64,000 bases of DNA, taken from positions 92,248 through 156,247 of the forward strand of contig NZ_FQZS01000007.1 of assembly GCF_900142105.1 (NCBI RefSeq). The letters are read 5' to 3'. The notes under the pieces are model-generated. The model was given only the letters and a program-made list of their open reading frames with translations, was not told where the DNA came from and did not search any database. Shown here piece after piece: positions 17,890-27,575 of this stretch. Each line of letters opens with the position of its first letter. Within the stretch, counting starts at the first letter, position 1. The translations under genes were made by a program, and so were the position numbers. The stretch is from Lutispora thermophila DSM 19022. Lineage in GTDB: Bacteria > Bacillota > Clostridia > Lutisporales > Lutisporaceae.

Positions 17890-18900
17890 CTAAAGCCTTA
17901 CTCTCGGATCTAAAGCTATTATTATATCTGCTATTAAATTGAGTATCACATAGCAGGCTGCTGAAAATATGGTTACTCCAATAATTGCCGGATAATCAAG
18001 GGTAGTAACGGCAGTAGTTACATAACTACCCAGGCCTGGCCAGCTAAATATTGTTTCCACCAGGAATGTATTTACCAAAGTATATCCAAGGGACAGTGTA
18101 AGAACTATAGCAGTAGGTCCCAGTGTATTTTTTAGGGCATATACCCAAAGTATCTTTCTGTCCTTTAGTCCATATGATTTGGCAGCGGTTATATAATCTT
18201 CATTAAGCACTTCAAGGAGCGCTGACCTTGTCATCCTTGCTACAAGACCGATTGGGTAAAGGGATATGGTAAAACATGGCAAGATATAGTGTTTCAATGC
18301 ATCTCCAAATATGGTCCAATTTGATGTTAGAATACAATCTAAAAGAAGCATACCCGTTACTCTTGGAACTTCATACATAATTTTTATATCAGTACCAATT
18401 TGCCCTCCAATAGGTAATAACTCAAGCCAATTATAGAATATAAGTTGAAGAAATAAAGCTACCCAAAATGTAGGTAAAGAAACTGAGCCTATTGAGAAGA
18501 GCCTACTTACATGATCCAATAGATGATCCTTCATTTTTGCAGAGTAAATGCCTAAGGGTATGCCGACTATTGTTGCAAAAACAAATGCTATAATAACCAG
18601 TTCCAAAGTTGCAGGAATAAATGTTTTTAATTCCTCTGTAATAGGCTGATGGGTGCGAAGGGAATAGCCCAAATCCCCCTTTAGGCAATTCTTAAGATAT
18701 TTTCCAAATTGAACAATCAATGGCTTGTCCAAACCTAATTCCTCTCTGGCTTTTTGCAATTGCTCTTGTGTTGCCCTCGGTCCTGCCCATTTGGCAGCAG
18801 GATCCGAAGGAATGACTCTGGCGATTGTAAATGTTATTGTGATAACTCCAAACAATACTACTATCCCTAATACTAATCTTTTAAAAATATAGGATATCAT
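17890..18900 (-). CDS. ABC transporter permease, DppB/OppB family
   Basis: A 336-residue inner-membrane permease with about six helices. It starts with ISYIFKRLVLGIVVLFGV and has the family segment RVIPSDPAAKWAG; the EAA loop is AAKSYGLKDRKILWVYALKN near residue 235. The ATG at 18900 is chosen because GGAGG lies five bases before it. An ATG 12 bases upstream precedes that site. It follows the binding protein gene by 29 bases and is the second gene of the operon. Substrate is not predictable from the permease. Confidence 0.93.
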   Translation of the reverse strand: MISYIFKRLVLGIVVLFGVITITFTIARVIPSDPAAKWAGPRATQEQLQKAREELGLDKPLIVQFGKYLKNCLKGDLGYSLRTHQPITEELKTFIPATLELVIIAFVFATIVGIPLGIYSAKMKDHLLDHVSRLFSIGSVSLPTFWVALFLQLIFYNWLELLPIGGQIGTDIKIMYEVPRVTGMLLLDCILTSNWTIFGDALKHYILPCFTISLYPIGLVARMTRSALLEVLNEDYITAAKSYGLKDRKILWVYALKNTLGPTAIVLTLSLGYTLVNTFLVETIFSWPGLGSYVTTAVTTLDYPAIIGVTIFSAACYVILNLIADIIIALDPRVRL

Positions 18901-18929
18901 AGTAACCTCCACAAAACTAAATTTCGTCT

Positions 18930-20501
18930 TTACTCATAAAATGTATCATAGAAGAAAACTACGCCTTCATATGCAGGATTAGGTTTAAAACCTTTAAAAT
19001 GTGCATCTGCTGCCCATACTGATTTATCATCGAATGCATGTATAAAATATGCTTTATCTAAGACATCCCTCTGAACTTCAATAACTGATTTTTCCGCTTC
19101 TGCTCTATCTATCGCGCTAAGCTTGTCTGCTTTTTCAATTATCCCATCAAGATTTTTATCCTTAATATAAGATAAGTTAAAGAGTATTGTTTCTTCCGAG
19201 TGCACCAAGCTGAACAACCAACTCATAGGACTTGCATAATCCGGCCACCAATTCATAAACAATATATCCTGCCTGTCTTCCGGATTTGTATTCTTAGATT
19301 TTTCCCATACATTGTCCCAGTTCATCTCATGTATCTGCAATTCTATGCCTAGTTTTTTCAAATTCACTTGATATAACTGAGCAGCATTTCTTAGCGCCTC
19401 ACTACCTGATGTAAATGTAACTTCCAGCTTTATGCCTTCCGGGTTCACTCCTGATTTTTTCAAGTATTCCTCTGCTTTTTGAAGATCCATTTCATATTGC
19501 ATAAGGCTTTCATCATGTCCCCATAATCCTTTAGGTATTAAACCGAATGATTTATATGCCATGCCTTCTTTAACATCATTTACGACTTCGTCATATGGAA
19601 ATGCATAGCTTAAAGCTCGCCTGAAATCAACATTATCGAGAGGTTTTTTTTCTGTGTTATAAAAGCCTATTATATTCTTCCAGCTCGGACCCTCAATTAC
19701 ATTGACTGCCGCATTTTCCCTTAATGCTTTGATATCAGTCACTGAAAGGCTTGTAGTTATTTGAGCCTCTCCTTTTTCAATCAGCTGCCTCCTTGATGAA
19801 CTTTCCGGTATCTTCTTAATAATGACTCTCTCATATTGATTATCATTCCAACCTCTCCAATAATCATCAAATTTTGCCAATATAACTTCCTCACCTTTTG
19901 TAACCTGCTGAACCTTATATGGACCGGAACCGGCTTCATTTCCTTCATTAAACCATGTACTATCCTTGTCTATGGCATTGGGAGAAATAATGAAAGCTGC
20001 GTACCCAGCGCTGGCGATTAAGTCTAAAGGTGCTGGATAACTCAAATCAAACTCCACTGTATAATCATCAATAACTTTTATTTCCTTTACACAATCCCAA
20101 ATATATGCTGCTCCCATCTTCAAGCCCATTGTTCTTTCTATGGACTTTTTCACTGCGTCTGCATTTAGCTCTGCTCCATCATGAAATTTAACACCCTTCC
20201 TTATTTTGAAGGTCCATACAGTACCATCTTCATTGGATGTCCATTCTTCTGCCAAAAGAGGTTCTATCTTTTCCGTATTTATATCGTATCTTGTCAATGT
20301 TTCGTAAATATTGTTAAGAACAATTATTCCATTTGAGTATTCAACACTTGGATCAAAATCAATGTATGGTTCTGTGTTATAAGCATAATACGCTATCTTC
20401 AGCTTTTTTTCTGTATTCTGAGCATTTCCATTACCAGAACATCCTGCAATAATCGCTCCCATAATGCATACCAGGAGTGCAATACATATAGTTTTTTTCA
20501 T
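18930..20501 (-). CDS. Peptide/nickel-type ABC substrate-binding lipoprotein
   Basis: A 523-residue extracellular lipoprotein of SBP family 5. The signal peptide (KKTICIALLVCIMGAIIAGC) ends in lipobox IAGC, with lipidated cysteine near residue 20. Core motifs are EPLLAEEWTSNEDGTVWTFKIR and GVKFHDGAELNADAVKKSIE. The start at 20501 has AGGAGG seven bases upstream; the longer frame to 20585 runs through the operator region and is rejected. First gene of the operon that continues with two permeases, a fused ATPase and DUF917. Because its partner is DUF917 with a PucR regulator, the ligand may be a cyclic or other amide; this is inference. Confidence 0.92.
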   Translation of the reverse strand: MKKTICIALLVCIMGAIIAGCSGNGNAQNTEKKLKIAYYAYNTEPYIDFDPSVEYSNGIIVLNNIYETLTRYDINTEKIEPLLAEEWTSNEDGTVWTFKIRKGVKFHDGAELNADAVKKSIERTMGLKMGAAYIWDCVKEIKVIDDYTVEFDLSYPAPLDLIASAGYAAFIISPNAIDKDSTWFNEGNEAGSGPYKVQQVTKGEEVILAKFDDYWRGWNDNQYERVIIKKIPESSSRRQLIEKGEAQITTSLSVTDIKALRENAAVNVIEGPSWKNIIGFYNTEKKPLDNVDFRRALSYAFPYDEVVNDVKEGMAYKSFGLIPKGLWGHDESLMQYEMDLQKAEEYLKKSGVNPEGIKLEVTFTSGSEALRNAAQLYQVNLKKLGIELQIHEMNWDNVWEKSKNTNPEDRQDILFMNWWPDYASPMSWLFSLVHSEETILFNLSYIKDKNLDGIIEKADKLSAIDRAEAEKSVIEVQRDVLDKAYFIHAFDDKSVWAADAHFKGFKPNPAYEGVVFFYDTFYE

Positions 20502-20558
20502 TATTTTTCCTCCTCTCATAATTATTATTTTTATATTATCACAAAATTCTGAACAAAT

Positions 20559-20608
20559 AATTGTAAATATTACAAAATCATACATTCAGCTTTGTAATAT
20601 TTACAATT
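20559..20608. promoter_or_regulatory. Inverted repeat upstream of the ABC-DUF917 operon, candidate operator
   Basis: Perfect 18-bp arms, AATTGTAAATATTACAAA (20559-20576) and its complement at 20591-20608, around a 14-base loop. Each arm holds a near-palindrome TTGTAA-ATA-TTACAA, so the site offers two dyads. It lies 58-107 bases before the binding protein ATG, the right place for a regulator such as the PucR protein. A related repeat lies at 24292-24340. Confidence 0.6.
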
Positions 20609-20650
20609 TTCTATTATATTTATTCATATTTGCGCATATTTTTACTTATA

Positions 20651-20692
20651 AAATAAGGCAAAAACACATTCTTTTGTGTTTTTGCCTTATTT
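20651..20692. terminator. Long hairpin after the DUF4230 gene
   Basis: Perfect 18-bp arms AAATAAGGCAAAAACACA (20651-20668) and its complement (20675-20692) around a 6-base loop. T-rich sequence follows on both strands, most strongly on plus. It lies 70 bases past the stop of the DUF4230 gene and before the ABC operon leader. Confidence 0.7.
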
Positions 20693-20762
20693 TTTTACAT
20701 TGGAATCGTCTATTCAGTTTCGATTTAACAAGTCTAAACAAACAAATTGCCAAATATCACGT

Positions 20763-21386
20763 TTAATCTTCAAACTCTATTTCTATTTTTTCATAACCAA
20801 GGTTTCTCAAAAACTCTTCCAAAAACATCTTAATATTATTGTTTGTATCTGTGAGAAACCCTTTTTCTATAAGCTTAGATTCAATATTTGCCTTTTCCTC
20901 TGAAAGTTGATCAAAAATATCCTTTATACTTAGGTTGTTGAATATTGAATTCTTTTCATCATATACATATATGCTTTTCTCATCTATTACATGGTCAAGT
21001 ATCTTTGAATTTTTCAGCTTTAATTTTATAGTTTTTCCCTCATTAGTCAATATCTCCATGTCCTCAGCATTTATGCCGGCTTTCAAATATCCATCATATT
21101 TTATCAAAAATGATTTTTCCGTAAAAGGTACTTGGAAATCTTTGATTTTCACATTATCCTTAAATGCCAGCACATTACTGTAAAAGTATTTATTTGATGC
21201 TATTTCCCAGAGTCTTTCAACTCTTTCCATTATGACCGTAGAGTCTTGAATTGCTTGGTTCTCAATTGTTACAACAGGTTCTTGGATTCTCTGTATATCA
21301 ACTATTTTATAAGCGAAAAACAGTATCGCCAAAATTAAAGCCAAAATTATTACGATCTTCGCAAATGTCATATTTTTTAAATTCAT
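20763..21386 (-). CDS. DUF4230 membrane-anchored protein
   Basis: A 207-residue protein with one N-terminal membrane helix (AKIVIILALILAILFFAYKI) and a mostly polar C-terminal part, consistent with an anchored extracytoplasmic domain. The arrangement of IENQAI, MERVERLWEIASNKYFYS and GYLKAGIN matches the DUF4230 family, whose function is unknown. The ATG at 21386 is preferred because GAGGAG is upstream of it; the frame stays open to 21449. It lies between the ABC operon and the GGDEF-EAL gene, both on the same strand. No function is assigned. Confidence 0.75.
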   Translation of the reverse strand: MNLKNMTFAKIVIILALILAILFFAYKIVDIQRIQEPVVTIENQAIQDSTVIMERVERLWEIASNKYFYSNVLAFKDNVKIKDFQVPFTEKSFLIKYDGYLKAGINAEDMEILTNEGKTIKLKLKNSKILDHVIDEKSIYVYDEKNSIFNNLSIKDIFDQLSEEKANIESKLIEKGFLTDTNNNIKMFLEEFLRNLGYEKIEIEFED

Positions 21387-21544
21387 CTGTTCAAAACTCC
21401 TCACAAATGCTACATATATTTTAGTAAATAATATTACAATACCCCCCACATTATCTCTGCATTTACTATGATTACAGTAACTTTTACACCCTAACAGCTC
21501 CTCTCATCACTAGAAGATGCTGATACCAGCAATTCTATTGCTTC

Positions 21545-24205
21545 CTATCTTGGCAATGGCTTGCTAAACAGGTATCCCTGCACCATATCACAATTATAAC
21601 ATTTTAGATACTTCAATTGCTCTTCTTCTTCAACTCCTTCTGCCACTACAGAGAGTCCCAAATCATGAGCAAGGGTAATTATGTTGCCTGTCAAGCAACT
21701 TTTCTCATTAGACTCCAGTATATTGTCTATAAATGTTTTATCTATTTTCAAAATATCTATAGGCAAATCCCTTAAATATGTAAGAGAAGAATATCCTTTT
21801 CCAAAGTCATCAAGGGATAATCCCACTCCCAATCTCCTCAATTCTCTTATTCTCTTAAGATTGAAATCTATGTTCTCCATCAATATACTCTCTGTTATTT
21901 CAAGTTGAAGATTTGATGGCTTCAATCCATATTGTCTCAATACATTATTCACGTTTTCCACAAAATCATCCTGCATAAGCTGTATTACAGAAACATTTAC
22001 AGAAATGCTTACATCTTCGTAGCCCATATCAATAACCCTTTTTATAAAACTGCAAGCTTCATTCAGTACCCAATAACCTAAAGGAATAATCAACCCAGAA
22101 GTTTCTGCAATTCCAATAAACTCTGAAGGAGATACAAATCCATGTTGAGAGCTGTTCCATCTTAATAAAGCCTCAAAGCCTTTAATCCTGCCTGTTGAAA
22201 TATAATACTGAGGTTGATAATACAGCATAAACTCATTATTCTTTATGGCATCTTTCATGCTGTTCTGGATTTTCATCTTTCTCACAATTTTTTCATTTAT
22301 CTTCTCATCGAAGAAAGCATAGGTGTTTTTGCCTGATGCTTTTGCATCATACATAGCTATATCGGAACATTTCAACAGTTCTCTGAAATTATCTCCATTA
22401 TCAGGATACAAAGCAATACCGATGCTGGTGGATATGCTAATCATTGAATCATTTATTTTAAAACTGCTTTCGAAGGATTTCAGTAATTTTTCCGCTAAGT
22501 CCTCAACTTCTTGCAGATTTCTATACTCATCCATCACTATCATAAATTCATCTCCGCCAAGTCTTGCTGCTACTTGATTTTCATTTATGACAGACTTGAT
22601 ATTTTCTGCCACTTTGATCAACAGCTCGTCCCCAACAAAGTGGCCGAAGGTATCATTTACAAATTTAAAGTTATCCAAATCCATAAAAAGCAATGCTGCA
22701 CAATCTTTTCTGTCTTTTATATTATCTTCAAAGTACTGTTCTACATTGGTACGGTTGGCTAATCCCGTCAAATGATCGTAGTAAGCCAATTTATGAATCT
22801 CTTTTTCCTTTCTTGATAATTCTTCATATTGCTGTCTTAATGTCTCCTCTGAGGCATATAACTCCTCATAAAGAGAAGTCAATTCTTCATGACTTTCAAC
22901 CAGCTCTTTCTCAACTTTCATTATTTGGCTTATGTCCATGCCTACTAATTCCATATACTTATCGCCATAATCATCAATGAAATTCAAACTCCATATCATA
23001 TATACTACAGTACCCTCTGCATTCTTTAAAGATAATTCCAAGCTGTCCAACTCTTCATTCTTATTGATATGTTCCATAAGTTTGTTATAGTTATCAATGG
23101 AATCAATATCAACCATATCTAAAAGCTTCATTTTCCCCAATACCTGATTCTTTTTATAACCCAGTTTTGTTTCCGCATTGTTGTTAAATTCCTGTATTAC
23201 ACCATATTTATTAAAACCTATTATTACTATATTTGCAGTATCTATGGCAGCTGCAGCCATATCTCTTTCTACCTTTAATCTTTTTCTCAGAACTCTGATT
23301 TGGAATTGGGCTGCTAAAAAAATTATAATTGAAGCAAGCAATAAAAATCCTAGGAAATAGTATATCTGATTAATGCTTCTGAAAATCTGGGATCTGGGAG
23401 CAGAAATTCCAAAATACCAATTGGTTCCCGGTATTTTTGCATAACCTGCATATATCAGTGATCCATTAACTATGAATTTTCCAGCTCCTGTTTCATTCTT
23501 TTGCATAGAAGAGAAAAAATCATAAACGGTCTTGTTGTATCCTAGCTTCTTCCAATCCAACAATATGTTCATTCTGTTCCTAACACGTTCTCTTAGCTCA
23601 TGAGCTATTGTTACTCCCATGTCATCGACTATGAAAGATCTTCCATACTGCCCAAGTTTTATTTCATCAGTTATTTCAGATAAAAATTCTATGTCCTCTG
23701 TAGCATATAGAACCCCTGTTACTTGGTCATTGAACATTATAGGCACAGCAAAGGTTATTACCAAAGTTTCATCCACCCTGCTGACCACAGGTTTGGAAAT
23801 ATTCGCCTTTCCTTCTTTTGCAAGCTTAAAATATTCCCTGTCTCCTACATATACCTCTATACCTTCTGAAGTAATGGAATTCCCTGATAAGTCTGCAATG
23901 CTCATCCTCGTAAAACCTTTTCTATCTACCTCTCTTTTTAAAATCTCTATTTTTTTCTCCAATGAAATATTGGGGTCTTTTATAGTTTCTTCTGCGGCTA
24001 TTGTCTCAATAACTGCCAGACTTCCTTCTAAATTGCTTTCCACAGCCTTAGCACCCATTACAGCAATCTGGGTAAGGGATTCGGAAATATTGGCAATAAT
24101 TGCACCAGAAGCAAAGTAATAAATAAAGCCACCTATGATAACAGAAAAAATCATGATGGCTATACTGCTCATAATTATCGCCTTTTTTCTTATAACACCT
24201 CTCAT
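21545..24205 (-). CDS. Membrane GGDEF-EAL protein with extracellular sensor and PAS domain
   Basis: An 886-residue cyclic di-GMP enzyme. Order of parts: membrane helix (about 8-30), extracellular dCache-like sensor, second helix (about 283-305), PAS (about 315-430), short coiled coil (435-465), GGDEF (470-625), EAL (640-880). The synthase motif LGGDEF is intact, but the RxxD inhibitory site five residues before it is absent. The EAL domain keeps EALLRW, the N of NVSV, EITES, LDDFGKGYSS and AEGVEEEEQ, so both activities are possible. GGGAGAG precedes the ATG. Upstream is a perfect 19-bp inverted repeat. It probably links an outside signal to sporulation or motility; that link is inference. Confidence 0.93.
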   Translation of the reverse strand: MRGVIRKKAIIMSSIAIMIFSVIIGGFIYYFASGAIIANISESLTQIAVMGAKAVESNLEGSLAVIETIAAEETIKDPNISLEKKIEILKREVDRKGFTRMSIADLSGNSITSEGIEVYVGDREYFKLAKEGKANISKPVVSRVDETLVITFAVPIMFNDQVTGVLYATEDIEFLSEITDEIKLGQYGRSFIVDDMGVTIAHELRERVRNRMNILLDWKKLGYNKTVYDFFSSMQKNETGAGKFIVNGSLIYAGYAKIPGTNWYFGISAPRSQIFRSINQIYYFLGFLLLASIIIFLAAQFQIRVLRKRLKVERDMAAAAIDTANIVIIGFNKYGVIQEFNNNAETKLGYKKNQVLGKMKLLDMVDIDSIDNYNKLMEHINKNEELDSLELSLKNAEGTVVYMIWSLNFIDDYGDKYMELVGMDISQIMKVEKELVESHEELTSLYEELYASEETLRQQYEELSRKEKEIHKLAYYDHLTGLANRTNVEQYFEDNIKDRKDCAALLFMDLDNFKFVNDTFGHFVGDELLIKVAENIKSVINENQVAARLGGDEFMIVMDEYRNLQEVEDLAEKLLKSFESSFKINDSMISISTSIGIALYPDNGDNFRELLKCSDIAMYDAKASGKNTYAFFDEKINEKIVRKMKIQNSMKDAIKNNEFMLYYQPQYYISTGRIKGFEALLRWNSSQHGFVSPSEFIGIAETSGLIIPLGYWVLNEACSFIKRVIDMGYEDVSISVNVSVIQLMQDDFVENVNNVLRQYGLKPSNLQLEITESILMENIDFNLKRIRELRRLGVGLSLDDFGKGYSSLTYLRDLPIDILKIDKTFIDNILESNEKSCLTGNIITLAHDLGLSVVAEGVEEEEQLKYLKCYNCDMVQGYLFSKPLPR

Positions 24206-24291
24206 AAAATCACTCTCCCAAAATAAGAGTAATTATCCAATTGTACTATATTCAGAATATTATATAAAATTATACCAAATATCGTCAAAAA

Positions 24292-24340
24292 AGTGAATAA
24301 TATTTACAACGTTTTACGAAAGTTGTAAATATTATTCACT
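24292..24340. promoter_or_regulatory. 19-bp perfect inverted repeat upstream of the GGDEF-EAL gene
   Basis: Arms AGTGAATAATATTTACAAC (24292-24310) and its exact complement (24322-24340) flank an 11-base loop. It lies 87-135 bases before the GGDEF-EAL start. It shares TTGTAAATATTA with the repeat at 20559-20608. It is AT-rich with no U run, so an operator is more likely than a terminator, though it could also end the transcript of the upstream gene. Confidence 0.55.
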
Positions 24341-24415
24341 CTGTTAGGGAATTTGACAACTTTTTAATATGGTAATAGCTACGTCACTAATTATACATCA
24401 TAATTGCATAAATTT

Positions 24416-24808
24416 CTATGTGTTTTTTGTAAACTCATTCTTGCATTTAGGACATGTTATGTGAACTCGTCCTTTTCCTCTTGGCACTCTCAGTGTTTGT
24501 CCGCATCCAGAACATTTGAAGTAGCGGTATGTCCTATATCCTTTGATGCGATTGATATACTGCATCAACTTTATGCTTATGGGACTCCACCACCTCAAAA
24601 ATCTCATATTTTCTTCTCTTCGTTTGTTGATGTTCTTGGAAAATACTCTTCCATAAGACAATATAAGCATAATCATGGCTAACATGTTTATTATACTCGA
24701 TCCAATCAATGAACTTATTATCAAAAGTACAATGGAAAGCAAAATCATTGCATTTGATAGTTGATCCACACCATAGCGCCCCGCCATCATTCTCCTAAAC
24801 CAATCCAT
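24416..24808 (-). CDS. Small membrane protein with C-terminal zinc ribbon
   Basis: A 130-residue protein. After an amphipathic N-terminus (WFRRMMAGRYGVDQLS) come two hydrophobic helices (about 18-53), a basic linker (KNINKRREENMRFLRWW) and a zinc ribbon formed by CSGCG and CPKCK near residues 100-125. I recognise the layout as common in Firmicutes but know no function. It follows the AI-2E transporter gene by 45 bases on the same strand and could share its transcript. The zinc ribbon may bind protein or nucleic acid at the membrane face. Confidence 0.75.
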   Translation of the reverse strand: MDWFRRMMAGRYGVDQLSNAMILLSIVLLIISSLIGSSIINMLAMIMLILSYGRVFSKNINKRREENMRFLRWWSPISIKLMQYINRIKGYRTYRYFKCSGCGQTLRVPRGKGRVHITCPKCKNEFTKNT

Positions 24809-24853
24809 ATCTGATACACCTCAATACCATATTATAGCTGCATATACTACATC

Positions 24854-26014
24854 CTATCTGAGTTTTTCTTCCTCAATATTCTTATTTCTCAGCCTTGAAG
24901 TTACCATCTCTCTTGTAAGATTATATATTACTGAGCATAATGGAACAAACAGCAGCATTCCAAATACTCCAAAAATGCTTCCTCCCAATATGACTGCTAC
25001 AAATACCCATATGGCCGGCAATCCTATGGAGTTTCCTACAACACGGGGATAGATCAAGTTCCCTTCGATCTGTTGCAAAACAATTATAAACACAATGAAC
25101 CACAAGGCTTTAATTGGAGCTACCATAAGGATTATAAAGGCACCTGCAGCCGCACCTATAAATGCGCCTACCAGCGGAATCAAAGCAGTAAATCCTATAA
25201 GTACTGAAACTGTCATGGCATGTGGAAATCTTAATATTAACATACCAATAAAACATAGAGATCCAAGTATTATTGCCTCAGTAAATTGTATAGTTACAAA
25301 GCTATGAAATGTCTTATATGATAACCTGGATACATAGGCAACTCTATCCGCCTTATTCTCTGGCAAATATGCATATATCAACTTTTTAGCCTGATATGTA
25401 AGCTTCTCTTTGGCTGTTAGTATGTAGAATGCAAATATAAGGCTTATTGCCATAGTAAATGTACCGCTAAAAATAGATGATACTGCTGTAAAAGCCGATC
25501 CTATTACAGTGGAAGTTCCACTTTTAAGAAAATTAGCAACTGAAGTTGCTATCTTCTCCCAATTTAGCTGTAGGGATGTTATCCATTGCTTCAACTCAGG
25601 AAGCTGTACCGACCATTTTTCTATCCATTGCTGAATTCTTGCAAAAAACAATGGAGCATTGTTCTTTATAATGGCAAATGTACCTATTATTTCAGGAATC
25701 ACCAAGAAAGCCACAAGAAATATGATGGATAATATTAATATAACAGACAAAAGAAGACATGCAGGCCTACGAATTTTCTGAACTATAGGCTTCCTGGATG
25801 AAGGAAAGAATATATTTTCCAGAGCCTTCATTGGTACATTCAAAATAAAGGCGATTATTGCCCCTATTATAAATGGCGATAATAGGCCAGTTATCCTTTT
25901 TGCAAAGTCTATTACGGAATATAGATTTTGCAATGCAGAATAAAATATTATTGAAACGAAAATTATAAACAGTATTTTTTTTACGTTTTTTCCTGATAAA
26001 TCCACACAAATCAC
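24854..26014 (-). CDS. AI-2E (PerM) family transporter
   Basis: A 386-residue membrane protein with about eight helices. It has the family's N-terminal helix pair (ILFIIFVSIIFYSALQNL), a long soluble middle helix region (IEKWSVQLPELKQWI) and the C-terminal signature QQIEGNLIYPRVVGNSIGLP and PLVGAFIGAAAGAF. The family includes AI-2 exporters and Na+/H+ antiporters, so the substrate is open. The start is GTG at 26014 or a second GTG nine bases later; neither has a strong ribosome site, so the exact N-terminus is uncertain. It is followed at 45 bases by the zinc-ribbon gene. Confidence 0.9.
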   Translation of the reverse strand: MICVDLSGKNVKKILFIIFVSIIFYSALQNLYSVIDFAKRITGLLSPFIIGAIIAFILNVPMKALENIFFPSSRKPIVQKIRRPACLLLSVILILSIIFLVAFLVIPEIIGTFAIIKNNAPLFFARIQQWIEKWSVQLPELKQWITSLQLNWEKIATSVANFLKSGTSTVIGSAFTAVSSIFSGTFTMAISLIFAFYILTAKEKLTYQAKKLIYAYLPENKADRVAYVSRLSYKTFHSFVTIQFTEAIILGSLCFIGMLILRFPHAMTVSVLIGFTALIPLVGAFIGAAAGAFIILMVAPIKALWFIVFIIVLQQIEGNLIYPRVVGNSIGLPAIWVFVAVILGGSIFGVFGMLLFVPLCSVIYNLTREMVTSRLRNKNIEEEKLR

Positions 26015-26071
26015 TCAATTCTTTTTCAATTATTGGAAATACTAGTTTGCAACACAATCTTATGCTTAAAA

Positions 26072-26266
26072 TTACAATTTGTCAATATCATCTTTTTTTA
26101 ATTTCTTTCTATGTTTTACACATTCTGTAAGCAAGTATTCAATCTGTCCGTTGAGAGATCGAAAGTCATCCTCCGCCCAAACCATTAACTCCTTCCAGAG
26201 AGAGGGCGATAATCTCAACAACACTTGCTTTTTATTCTTTTCCTTTTTTTCATCTTTGCTATCCAT
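26072..26266 (-). CDS. Small ribbon-helix-helix (Arc-like) protein
   Basis: A 64-residue, highly charged protein. KKQVLLRLSPSLWKELMVWAEDDFRSLNGQIEYLL fits the Arc/MetJ fold: a strand (QVLLRL), helix A (SLWKELMVWAEDD) and helix B (LNGQIEYLLTECVKH). It likely binds DNA as a dimer. GGGAGGG is upstream of the ATG. It sits 25 bases after the SPFH gene, so they are co-transcribed. No toxin gene is beside it, so an antitoxin role is not supported; it may be an autoregulator of the SPFH unit. Family naming is by fold pattern only. Confidence 0.8.
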   Translation of the reverse strand: MDSKDEKKEKNKKQVLLRLSPSLWKELMVWAEDDFRSLNGQIEYLLTECVKHRKKLKKDDIDKL

Positions 26267-26291
26267 AAATCATTGCCCTCCCCCACATGTT

Positions 26292-27320
26292 CTAGTATAA
26301 GGACCCGCTGTTCACTATGGGCTGAGCATCCTTATTGCCACAGAGTACAACCAATAGATTGCTCACCATAGCAGCCTTTCTTTCCTCATCAAGCTGTACA
26401 ATATCATTCTCACTGAGCTTGGCAAGGGCCATTTCCACCATGCCTACAGCACCCTCAACAATCATTTGTCTGGCATCTATTATGGCTGAAGCCTGCTGTC
26501 TCTGAAGCATGGCTGCAGCGATCTCCGGAGCATAGGCTAGGTGGGTTATCCTTGCCTCAATGATTTCCAAACCGGCAATATCAACCTTAGACTGAATTTC
26601 TTCTTTCAGTCTATCTGCAACCTCCTGACTGCTCCCCCTCAATGATTTCTCATTATCTTCTGCATCATAGGGATAAAGTCTCACAATATTTCGCAATGCA
26701 GAATCGCATTGGATGGAAAGATATTCGGTATAATTATCTACATTGAACACAGCCTTTGCCGTATTAACAACTCTCCAAATGACAACAATCCCAATGATAA
26801 TAGGATTCCCTAGCTGATCATTGATCTTTTGCTTATCATTGTTCAATGTCATAGTTTTCAATGATATCTTCTTGTTTCTGGCAAACAACGCAACTTGAGC
26901 TGTGCCTTTATCTGAAGGTGCCAGTGTTTCCGCAGCAATTTTCCCTGTAGAAGTCACAGGAAGTGCCGGATTGACAGCCACAGTAAATGGATTTACAAAG
27001 AAGAAACCTTCTCCTTTCAAAGTTCCATAATACTTGCCAAAAAGAGTTAACACAAGGGCTTCGTTGGGCTTTAATACTTTCAAACCTATGAATAATATCG
27101 GCCCAACTATTATAAAATACAGCAGCGAAACCACTATTAGGGCAATACCTGCTACAGTGACGGTTTTATCATCTATAAGGTTAATACCTATGATAAAACC
27201 AACTACAGAAGCAATCATCAGCATGATGTTCATAATTAAGACAGGTAATCCGTTTACTGATTTTGCTTCTATCTCTTCATAATGAAGCTCTTTTCTATCA
27301 TTATTAGTATTATTTGCCAT
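26292..27320 (-). CDS. SPFH/Band 7 domain membrane protein
   Basis: A 342-residue protein with two N-terminal membrane helices (about 27-50 and 58-85) followed by an SPFH domain ([30 protein letters not shown]) and a helical C-terminal part with [30 protein letters not shown], the typical SPFH end. Such proteins form ring or raft assemblies that organise membrane proteins. The downstream gene is the small Arc-like protein. Divergent from the DUF2953 gene at 27576; the 240-base gap between them carries the promoters but no clear consensus was seen. High confidence in the family, none in a specific partner. Confidence 0.92.
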   Translation of the reverse strand: MANNTNNDRKELHYEEIEAKSVNGLPVLIMNIMLMIASVVGFIIGINLIDDKTVTVAGIALIVVSLLYFIIVGPILFIGLKVLKPNEALVLTLFGKYYGTLKGEGFFFVNPFTVAVNPALPVTSTGKIAAETLAPSDKGTAQVALFARNKKISLKTMTLNNDKQKINDQLGNPIIIGIVVIWRVVNTAKAVFNVDNYTEYLSIQCDSALRNIVRLYPYDAEDNEKSLRGSSQEVADRLKEEIQSKVDIAGLEIIEARITHLAYAPEIAAAMLQRQQASAIIDARQMIVEGAVGMVEMALAKLSENDIVQLDEERKAAMVSNLLVVLCGNKDAQPIVNSGSLY

Positions 27321-27575
27321 ACTTAAAAACCCCTTTCCACATTTTTATATGATATCATTTTGATATCACTTTTATATTATTATAATATATAAAAAATATC
27401 AACATTAGCCATATAAATTTCAAAAAATGCGGGTTCCTTAATCGTCATGTTTTCTCTTTCTATTTCAGTTTTTTCATCAGAAATGAACTTTTGAAGATAT
27501 TTGCCACCATAAAAGAAATTACTCCGGTTAAAATATAAAAGGGCGCTTTTATAATGAAGCATGGAGGTAATTTCC

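Noticed and set aside
21681-24119. Several plus-strand frames opposite the GGDEF-EAL gene
   Set aside because: They are antisense shadows of a clearly conserved coding frame and have no ribosome sites.
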